The notes below the pieces were generated by a model. That model was not told the DNA's origin. It did not search any database and saw nothing but the letters and a program-made list of their open reading frames with translations. Shown piece after piece: positions 1 through 4,143 of a DNA stretch of 7,234 nucleotides (position 1 is its first letter; every line of letters begins with the position of its first letter). The position numbers were made by a program, and so were the translations under genes. This DNA is from an uncultured Clostridia bacterium (GTDB taxonomy: Bacteria; Bacillota; Clostridia; Oscillospirales; Oscillospiraceae), in contig CALDMR010000032.1 of the NCBI GenBank assembly GCA_937915065.1, positions 1 through 7,234 of the forward strand, given 5' to 3'.

Positions 1-250
1 AATTTTTTGCTAATCCATTCATTTCAGGCTTGACTTTTAATAGTTAGTCTTTCGTGCCTCTTTGGGGCTCTCGATTAGGTCCAGCTGGAGACTTTGTATC
101 CATCACCAACGCCCCAAAGACGTTCGTAAAAGACCCCGGCAAAGGCGGTATTATGTGATGTGTATTTATCTAAATCATTTTACCTCGCTTCTTAATTGTC
201 GTCTACAATTTTATTGCATATGAAATCATAGTGGATAAAAAAAGAAAAAT
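1..250. other. Gene-free AT-rich left edge with inverted repeats
   Basis: No credible gene is visible in these bases. The stretch holds a long-range inverted repeat (described separately at 47-134) and a short perfect inverted repeat of 6-bp arms at 194-199 and 205-210 around a 5-base loop. On the minus strand a GAGG-like site precedes an ATG at 178, but the third codon is an amber stop (170-172). The same frame then stays open to a TAA at 44-46. A second minus-strand ATG at 229 gives only eight codons and lies about 25 bases from the nearest ribosome binding site (255-260). The region may be a decayed gene start, a structured RNA, or the edge of a mobile repeat; none of these can be chosen from the sequence alone. 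Confidence 0.4.
47..134. repeat. Long-range inverted repeat, possible structured RNA or element end
   Basis: CTTTGGGGC at 60-68 is the exact reverse complement of GCCCCAAAG at 111-119. Outside it, GTCTTT at 47-52 pairs with AAAGAC at 129-134, leaving an internal loop of 7 and 9 bases. Inside the roughly 42-base loop is the palindrome TCCAGCTGGA at 80-89, which could form a small inner hairpin. The nested, coaxial layout is more than expected by chance for such a short stretch. I do not recognise it as a named RNA family. It could be a structured RNA on either strand, a recombination or transposon end, or an interspersed repeat. Confidence 0.35.
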
Positions 251-253
251 AGC

Positions 254-390
254 ACCTCCCTTCAAATTATCCTTCTATATACTAAGACGTAAGTTTTTCG
301 GATTTTGGACAAGAAATTGAGAAAAACTTTTTCATTTGACACGGATTTGTAGCATTGCACAAATTAGAAAGGCTATATTTGTGCAAAAAG
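254..390 (-). repeat. Left copy of a duplicated upstream (promoter) region
   Basis: Read on the minus strand this matches the region upstream of the membrane-protein gene at 1116-1730 (second copy at about 1737-1863). Shared blocks, in order, are a tract resembling GGCTATATTT next to the terminator, ATTTCTTGTCC, AAAAACTTACGT, TATATAGAAG and a purine-rich ribosome binding site (GGGAGG at 255-260). The copies differ by scattered substitutions and small indels, so the duplication is not recent. Unlike the right copy, no open reading frame follows the ribosome binding site at proper spacing. This is therefore probably an orphan promoter whose gene has been lost or replaced. Confidence 0.75.
290..312 (-). 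promoter_or_regulatory. Candidate promoter in the left repeat copy
   Basis: On the minus strand TTGTCC (307-312) is followed after 17 bases by CGTCTT (284-289), then AGTATATAGAAGG. The same TTGTCC and CTTACG blocks are conserved in the right copy. There the spacing to the matching CGTTAT is 18 bases, and a TATAAT overlaps it. Conservation at two loci supports a functional promoter. The CGTC-like -10 box would suit an ECF-type sigma factor, but that assignment is inference. Confidence 0.4.
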
Positions 391-420
391 GAGCACGCAG
401 CAAAGCTGTGTGCTCCTTTT
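385..420 (-). terminator. Intrinsic terminator of the secreted-protein gene
   Basis: A 16-base arm at 386-401 pairs with 405-420 around an AAA loop, with GGAGCAC/GTGCTCC at its core and a single non-Watson-Crick position. On the minus strand the stem runs straight into five T residues (385-389), the form of a Rho-independent terminator. It lies about 45 bases past the stop codon at 464-466, so it should end the minus-strand transcript of that gene. The plus-strand side lacks a longer T tract. Confidence 0.85.
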
Positions 421-463
421 GAAAGATTTATAATGGCTTTTTCTATTAGGTGTGGATATGTTC

Positions 464-994
464 TTAAGCATCTGATTTTTTGTCTTCAGCGTATACCAGG
501 TGGGCATAAATACAGTCAGCTGTTTGATCATATTCCTTTACAAATCCCCCTGGTACTGCCCACAGTTGCATGCTGCCTTTTACTCTGCTAATATAAGGCG
601 CAATCATAATTCTTTGCTGCATTTCTTTTGCTGGCCGTGGTGTAAACGAGTCCGAATAGGAATAGGAAACTGTTAATGAACCAGTTAATGTTGAATTGAT
701 GGCATTTTTGGCTTCAACAGAAACTGACGGTGTAAAGGATGCTTCCAAAAGCATTGTTTTTGTGACGGTTCGCTCAAAGCCGTAGGCAGTCCAATCAACA
801 ACTACTTTTGCCCTGGATTTGTCTAACCCCATATCTGTTTCGCTTTTTTTGATAAATTTATATTGAGTTATACTTGCTTTGGGGGCGTCGTCTTGATTTG
901 CTGAATTGTTTTCTGTTGTAGCGTAGGCAGATGTTGTCATAAGCATTATAACTGCTAACATAGCAATGCACATAGATTTTTTCTGGAATTTCAT
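464..994 (-). CDS. Secreted hypothetical protein with signal peptide
   Basis: The product is 176 residues and I do not recognise its family. It opens with a typical Sec signal peptide: KFQKK at the N-terminus, a hydrophobic core around residues 9-20, and a likely cleavage after AYA near residue 25. The mature part (about 150 residues) is polar, with a serine/tyrosine-rich SLTVSYSYSDSF segment that looks like beta structure, and no cysteine. The start at 994 is chosen because an AAAGGA ribosome binding site lies 12 bases upstream. An in-frame ATG at 1021 has no such site and would bury the signal peptide. The gene lies 121 bases downstream of the membrane-protein gene at 1116-1730 on the same strand, with no clear promoter between them, so the two are probably co-transcribed. 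A terminator follows at 385-420. Base composition is clearly more AT-rich than genes right of 1860, which suggests acquisition by transfer. Confidence 0.72.
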   Translation of the reverse strand: MKFQKKSMCIAMLAVIMLMTTSAYATTENNSANQDDAPKASITQYKFIKKSETDMGLDKSRAKVVVDWTAYGFERTVTKTMLLEASFTPSVSVEAKNAINSTLTGSLTVSYSYSDSFTPRPAKEMQQRIMIAPYISRVKGSMQLWAVPGGFVKEYDQTADCIYAHLVYAEDKKSDA

Positions 995-1115
995 AAATAT
1001 GACCGATCCTTTCTGCTGCATTTAGAGTAACCGAAGGGATAAAATGTGAGGGCCTCTATTGCGGCTGTCTAAAGTTTGTTGAAACAATTTCGAGGAGTCG
1101 GACATGCGGGTAATA

Positions 1116-1730
1116 TTATTCCGTTTGCGGTGTAGAATCCAGAACCTTTGTGGGTACAACCTGCGGCAGTGGAACCGGCTCCCGGGCGGATTGATAAACT
1201 AAAACAAAAATGCCCCAGGTATTATCCGCGGCGCCCTTTGCCAGATTTGTTGTCAGGAGATGGTTTTCGTCCGGAATGACGGTCTTTTCCCCGGATTTTC
1301 CCACCAGAAGTGTGATCTTGCTGTGCGCATCAGTCAGTGTAGCTACATAATTATCATTCACAACATTCCCGTTTTCATCTTCCTGGTAAACGGCATAATT
1401 TCCCGGGGACAATTCGTAAGAATATCCGGTGCCGTTGGGGAATGTTTTCAGGGAATAAACGGCTTCTGCATAGGACAGGCTGCCGCTGTCCTGAATGATA
1501 TAGGGCAGTATGTAATGTGTGCTGCCATCGATCTGATAGGAAAATATGGGCGTTGGGACAGTTCCTGTGACAGGCAGGCGGGCGGCGATGCCTGCGTTGA
1601 AAGCGTCCTCTTCCGTGTCATATACTGCAACGGGGTCGGTAGCTGCCCGTTGATATCCCCAAACAAGCAAACCGACGATTACAATGACTGCCAGTACGAA
1701 CGTTGCCGATAAATAGTGTTTGCGCTGCAT
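1116..1730 (-). CDS. Membrane-anchored hypothetical protein, extracytoplasmic domain
   Basis: The product is 204 residues, of no family I can name. A short basic start (MQRKHY) is followed by one transmembrane segment at about residues 7-25, then a predicted extracytoplasmic domain of about 175 residues rich in tyrosine, glycine and aspartate. The domain has no cysteine. The C-terminus is proline-rich (EPVPLPQVVP). The topology fits a type II single-pass anchor. The start at 1730 is preferred because AAAGGAG (1740-1746) sits 9 bases upstream. Another in-frame ATG at 1739 abuts that site with no spacer, so it is unlikely to be used. The gene follows the promoter-bearing repeat copy at about 1737-1863 and is the first gene of a likely two-gene unit with the secreted protein at 464-994. 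A partner or sensor role in the envelope is conceivable, but nothing in the sequence demonstrates it. Confidence 0.75.
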   Translation of the reverse strand: MQRKHYLSATFVLAVIVIVGLLVWGYQRAATDPVAVYDTEEDAFNAGIAARLPVTGTVPTPIFSYQIDGSTHYILPYIIQDSGSLSYAEAVYSLKTFPNGTGYSYELSPGNYAVYQEDENGNVVNDNYVATLTDAHSKITLLVGKSGEKTVIPDENHLLTTNLAKGAADNTWGIFVLVYQSAREPVPLPQVVPTKVLDSTPQTE

Positions 1731-1736
1731 AGATTT

Positions 1737-1863
1737 CATCTCCTTTCAAATAACTCTTCTATATATTATAACGTAAGTTTTTGCGGGTTGTGGACAAGAA
1801 ATCGGGAAAAAAGTTTCGCTTTGTATGAATGTACAAAAAGATGTGGCTTTATTTATGCAAAAA
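1737..1863 (-). repeat. Right copy of the duplicated upstream region
   Basis: This segment separates the bofA terminator from the membrane-protein gene and matches about 254-390 in the same orientation. Shared features include the ATTTCTTGTCC block, AAAAACTTACGT, the TATATAGAAG tract and an A/G-rich ribosome binding site. In both copies a terminator of the preceding minus-strand gene lies immediately at the right edge, so the repeated unit is a terminator-promoter junction. This copy keeps its downstream gene; the left copy does not. Confidence 0.75.
1765..1797 (-). promoter_or_regulatory. Promoter of the membrane/secreted protein unit
   Basis: On the minus strand a perfect TATAAT lies at 1765-1770. 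The conserved TTGTCC at 1792-1797 is 21 bases upstream, too far for a standard housekeeping -35. If CGTTAT (1767-1772) is the -10, the spacing is 18 bases, close to the 17 bases in the left repeat copy. The site could therefore be read by the main sigma factor through TATAAT alone, or by an alternative sigma factor recognising TTGTCC and CGT. The transcript would start near 1758 and leave about 28 bases before the ATG. Confidence 0.6.
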
Positions 1864-1893
1864 GCCGCGCTGTTTCGGAAAAAACAGCGCGGC
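1859..1893 (-). terminator. Intrinsic terminator of the yaaL-bofA unit
   Basis: GCCGCGCTGTTT at 1864-1875 pairs perfectly with AAACAGCGCGGC at 1882-1893 around a 6-base loop. On the minus strand the stem is followed by five T residues (1859-1863). It lies 17 bases past the bofA stop codon at 1911, so it should end that transcript. It also marks the composition boundary between the AT-rich block on the left and the GC-rich genome on the right. Confidence 0.88.
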
Positions 1894-1910
1894 GGAGGTA
1901 TGTAGGGGCG

Positions 1911-2180
1911 CTACAGGAGGAACACCCATTGGGACAGCACCAGCAGGGCCAGGCCGGGCAGACCCAGAATACCCACCACCAGGGCGTTCACCAGGTTCAC
2001 GCCGATGTGCAGGCCGAGCAGGGGGCTGAACAGATCCAGGGCGATCAGGGCCAGAAAGCCCAGGGCGGTGTTGGCCGCCACCTTCAGGGCCAGCCGCAGG
2101 GGGGCGGAAAACAGCTTGAAAAGAACCAGCGCCAGAAACAGCAGGGCGATGGCCAGCAAAAATTGTTCGGCAATGTTCAT
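1911..2180 (-). CDS. bofA: BofA-family sigma-K processing inhibitor
   Basis: The product is 89 residues, close to the 87 of Bacillus subtilis BofA. It is almost entirely hydrophobic, with an N-terminal membrane helix at about residues 5-24, a central hydrophobic stretch at about 33-58, and a C-terminal segment at about 61-88. The family signature is visible as NLVNALVVGILGLPGLALL near the C-terminus. In B. subtilis BofA is a membrane protein of the mother-cell engulfing membrane. There it holds the SpoIVFB protease inactive and so delays pro-sigma-K processing; whether sigma-K control works this way here is inference. It lies 27 bases after the yaaL-like gene in the same direction, the order also seen in B. 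subtilis. A GAGG ribosome binding site lies about 10 bases before the ATG. A strong terminator follows at 1859-1893. Confidence 0.88.
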   Translation of the reverse strand: MNIAEQFLLAIALLFLALVLFKLFSAPLRLALKVAANTALGFLALIALDLFSPLLGLHIGVNLVNALVVGILGLPGLALLVLSQWVFLL

Positions 2181-2207
2181 GGATGGGGAACCTCATTCCT
2201 TCCGGGG

Positions 2208-2468
2208 TTACACTTCTTTGCCGGGCAGGGCGCCCAGGGCGGCTGCGCCGCCCCGCTCCTTCACCCGGCGCAGCAGATAGTTGTAGCGGCATTGCAGGGC
2301 CGTGATCTCGTACACATAGGATTCCACCAGATCGGGATCGCTGGCAAAATTGAAATGGTTATAGGCCTGGTCGATCTCCCGCTGGGTGCGGGACAGGGAG
2401 CGCAGCAGATCATCCAGCTCGTTGTCGTCGGGCCCGTGTTTTTTGAAAAGCACCAGTTTTTCACCCAC
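2208..2468 (-). CDS. yaaL: YaaL-like protein, DUF2508 family
   Basis: The product is 86 residues, small, soluble and largely helical, rich in charged residues, with a pattern of helices at about 16-37 and 44-70 (a DLVESYVYEITALQCRYNYL stretch). This matches the DUF2508/YaaL family of Firmicutes, whose gene sits directly upstream of bofA in B. subtilis. The molecular role of the family is unknown. The start is a GTG at 2468, with GAGGAG at 2479-2484 placed 10 bases upstream. The ATG at 2475 is out of frame and hits a stop after four codons. The gene is the first of a two-gene unit with bofA and is divergent from tadA, sharing the 131-base intergenic region. The assignment rests mainly on size, helical pattern and neighbourhood. 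Confidence 0.8.
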   Translation of the reverse strand: MGEKLVLFKKHGPDDNELDDLLRSLSRTQREIDQAYNHFNFASDPDLVESYVYEITALQCRYNYLLRRVKERGGAAALGALPGKEV

Positions 2469-2599
2469 CTTGCATCCACTCCTCGTATGGTTAGGTTATG
2501 TCCAGTTTGGACAAATATTCCAAATGCTATACGCTCTTCCCAAAATTTGCGGGATGTGGTAGAGTAAACGGGAAAGCAGCAGGGGAAGGGGAAAGGTGC
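2469..2599. promoter_or_regulatory. Divergent promoter region of yaaL-bofA and tadA
   Basis: This 131-base gap must hold the start signals of both divergent units. Rightward, TTGGAC (2507-2512) and TATACG (2528-2533) are a weak -35/-10 pair only 15 bases apart. TTTGGA (2506-2511) and TCCAAA (2519-2524) form an inverted repeat, and GTCCA/TGGAC at 2500-2512 forms a second overlapping dyad, so an operator is possible. Leftward, ATATTT and CATAAC resemble the halves of a mother-cell sigma-E promoter, as expected for bofA, but their spacing is about three bases short. None of these calls is firm. Confidence 0.35.
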
Positions 2600-3055
2600 A
2601 TGGATCAGAAAGAGCGGTATATGGCCCGGGCGCTGGAGCTGGCCCGGGAAGCGGCGGAGCATGGGGAAGTGCCCGTGGGCTGCGTGATCGTGCTCCGGGG
2701 CGAGATCATCGGCGAGGGCCGCAACCGGCGGGAGGAAAAGCAGAGCACCGCGTCCCACGCGGAAATGGAGGCCATTGCCCAGGCCAACGAGGCCGTGGGC
2801 AGCTGGCGCCTGGCCGGGGCGGAGCTGTATGTTACCCTGGAGCCCTGCCCCATGTGCGCTGGGGCCATTCTGAACGCCCGCATCGGCAAGGTGTTTTACG
2901 GCGCGCGGGATGTGGCTATGGGGGCCGTGGGCGGCGTGCTGAACCTGTTTATGGAGGATTTTCCCCATCGCCCCGCCGTGGTGGGCGGCGTGCTGGGGGA
3001 AGAGTGTGCCGCCGTGCTGGCCGGTTTCTTCCGGGGCCTGCGGGGGGAAGCCTGA
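2600..3055 (+). CDS. tadA: tRNA(Arg) adenosine-34 deaminase TadA
   Basis: The product is 151 residues, the normal length. TadA converts adenosine to inosine at the wobble position of tRNA-Arg(ACG) in the cytoplasm and is usually essential. The zinc-deaminase signature is complete. HAE at residues 53-55 supplies the zinc ligand His53 and the proton-shuttling Glu55, and PCPMCAGAI places the zinc ligands Cys83 and Cys86. PVGCVIV at residues 25-31 and the GARD and GAVGGVLNLF segment around 101-117 are also typical, as is the C-terminal FFRGLR. The start at 2600 is chosen because the family begins with a short helix of this kind and GGAAGGGGAAAGG lies just upstream; a longer frame open from 2498 adds residues foreign to the family. 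It is divergent from yaaL-bofA. In B. subtilis these genes belong to one cluster with dnaX and recR, which are absent here. Confidence 0.95.
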   Translation: MDQKERYMARALELAREAAEHGEVPVGCVIVLRGEIIGEGRNRREEKQSTASHAEMEAIAQANEAVGSWRLAGAELYVTLEPCPMCAGAILNARIGKVFYGARDVAMGAVGGVLNLFMEDFPHRPAVVGGVLGEECAAVLAGFFRGLRGEA

Positions 3056-3109
3056 AGCCCTCCGGCGGCCCGGGGATGCTTTGCCGAAGATTTTTTGAAG
3101 ATTTAACAC

Positions 3110-3159
3110 TTTTGTAATAACTCGCGCTTTTTTTTGTAATAATCCCCGGTTAGTATAAA
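3110..3159 (+). promoter_or_regulatory. Direct-repeat regulatory site with -10-like box
   Basis: The 11-mer TTTTGTAATAA occurs exactly at 3110-3120 and 3132-3142, 22 bases apart start to start, which is two helical turns. A TATAAA box at 3154-3159 follows 11 bases later, without a good -35. Tandem sites on the same face of the helix upstream of a weak promoter are typical of OmpR/PhoB-type activators. The only annotated genes nearby converge here, so the element either serves an unannotated small transcript or is a relic. Confidence 0.4.
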
Positions 3160-3164
3160 GCATG

Positions 3165-3245
3165 AGCAAAGTAAGTATCTTCTTTTCATCAAAATCTTCC
3201 ATCCAAAATAAAAAACGGGAACGGCTTTAACCGTTCCCGTTTTTT
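3165..3245 (+). ncRNA. Candidate small RNA between convergent genes
   Basis: A transcript starting a few bases after the TATAAA box at 3154-3159 and ending at the hairpin and T run at 3210-3245 would be about 80 bases. It would have an unstructured A/T-rich body and a strong terminator. A 22-codon frame (3162-3230, MSKVSIFFSS...) spans it but lacks a ribosome binding site. It is more likely incidental than a real peptide gene. Support is only positional: a promoter-like site, a terminator and no other gene needing either on this strand. Confidence 0.3.
3210..3245. terminator. Bidirectional intrinsic terminator
   Basis: ACGGGAACGG (3215-3224) pairs with CCGTTCCCGT (3231-3240) around a 6-base loop, with A and T runs flanking both sides so that either strand ends in a U tract. 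On the minus strand it terminates the membrane-protein gene, whose last codons and TAA stop (3227-3229) lie in the hairpin. On the plus strand it would stop read-through from tadA or a small transcript starting near 3165. Confidence 0.9.
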
Positions 3246-3973
3246 ATGTTTTTAGGGGGAGCGAGCCAGGCCCAGGCGGCGCCGAATTGCAGCAGCGCCG
3301 CCGCCAGGAAGCCCCACAGCGCCGGAGCGGGGGCGGGGATGCACCCGTCTGCCGCGGCGATCAGGGCCAGGCTGCCGCCCAGCAGCAGGGAAAACAGGCA
3401 GCGCCGGGGCTGGGGGCGGCCGCAGGCGGCGCAGGCCAGAAAATAGCAGGAAAAGACGGCGGCGCACAGGGCCAGCAGCGGGGGCCAGAAACCCATCAGC
3501 ACCGGATCGGTGGCGTGGCGGCTGAACAGCACCACCAGCCAGACCACATAAAAAAGAGTCGTTTCCATGGCGCAGAAGATCCGCAGCCCGCCGGCGGCCC
3601 GGGGGGCGAGAAACATGTGCAGGGCCGTGGCCAGGGCCGCCAACCCCAGCAGCAGCTCCGCCGGATGGCTGCCCCGCCCGGCGGCCAGCAGAGAAAAGCC
3701 CATTACGGCCGTTAAAAAGGCGGCGGCCGCGGGGCAGAGGGCGGAGCGCCCGCCGTCTGCCGGGGGAGCGGCGGGCAGCACCCGGGCTGCGGCCAGGGCC
3801 AATGCCGCCAGCAAGGCCGCCAGCAGCAAAAGGACGCCTCCTGCGGGGTATCCGGCCACGGCCAGGCCCGTATCGACCTCGAAACCGCAGCGCAGCTGCA
3901 GGGCGCGCAGCAAAAATCCTGCGCCGCCCAGGGCAGGAAACAGCAGATAAAACAAGCGTTGATTCAATCCCAT
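3227..3973 (-). CDS. Polytopic membrane protein of unknown function
   Basis: The product is 248 residues, overwhelmingly Ala/Leu, with about eight hydrophobic segments. They lie near residues 7-27, 42-65, 80-98, 105-123, 132-150, 155-178, 192-209 and 216-236. It resembles, in general look, hypothetical membrane proteins common in Oscillospiraceae, but I cannot name a family or a substrate. No nucleotide-binding or catalytic motif is visible. The start at 3973 has AGGTGA 5-6 bases upstream. A good promoter lies just beyond at 4010-4038, giving a 5' leader of about 30 bases. The last codons and stop form the left arm and loop of the terminator at 3210-3245, an economical overlap of coding sequence and terminator. 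It is monocistronic, divergent from spoIID and convergent with tadA. The very high GC (GCG/GCC/CTG codons) matches its core neighbours. Confidence 0.8.
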   Translation of the reverse strand: MGLNQRLFYLLFPALGGAGFLLRALQLRCGFEVDTGLAVAGYPAGGVLLLLAALLAALALAAARVLPAAPPADGGRSALCPAAAAFLTAVMGFSLLAAGRGSHPAELLLGLAALATALHMFLAPRAAGGLRIFCAMETTLFYVVWLVVLFSRHATDPVLMGFWPPLLALCAAVFSCYFLACAACGRPQPRRCLFSLLLGGSLALIAAADGCIPAPAPALWGFLAAALLQFGAAWAWLAPPKNIKNGNG

Positions 3974-4009
3974 GGGATCACCTGAACCTCTATAAAATAA
4001 AGCGAAACG

Positions 4010-4038
4010 AGTATAACACGGGCGGCGGGATTTTGCAA
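4010..4038 (-). promoter_or_regulatory. Housekeeping-type promoter of the membrane-protein gene
   Basis: On the minus strand TTGCAA (4033-4038) and TATACT (4010-4015) are separated by exactly 17 bases, a good sigma-A-type pair. The predicted start is near 4003, about 30 bases before the ATG at 3973. It is back to back with the upstream region of spoIID. Confidence 0.72.
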
Positions 4039-4143
4039 TCGGCGCGGGGTGCCGGGCCGTGGTGCAATGGCATCTTTTTTCCGGCGGGGGAATATGGTAT
4101 CATAAAACAAATCATTCAGAAAAAGAATGCAGGAGCGAAAAGT

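Noticed and set aside
355..591. Plus-strand frame of 78 codons at the terminator
   Set aside because: It crosses the minus-strand terminator and the end of the secreted-protein gene, and has no ribosome binding site.
1260..1712. Plus-strand frame of 150 codons opposite the membrane-protein gene
   Set aside because: It is antisense to a gene with a clear start site, transmembrane segment and promoter; its own start lacks a ribosome binding site.
2261..3202. Minus-strand frame of 313 codons opposite tadA
   Set aside because: It runs antisense to the complete tadA gene and overlaps yaaL in another frame. Most of its sequence is a low-complexity Gly/Ala/His/Pro shadow, and the start has no ribosome binding site.
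3162..3230. 22-codon peptide frame MSKVSIFFSS... ending in the terminator hairpin
   Set aside because: There is no ribosome binding site and the ATG lies at or before the predicted transcription start, so it is treated as incidental within a possible small RNA.
3802..4143. Longer start for the SpoIID frame
   Set aside because: The extension overlaps the opposite-strand membrane gene and its promoter. It encodes Pro/Arg-rich sequence foreign to the family, while 4144 has AGGAG at good spacing and begins at the signal anchor.
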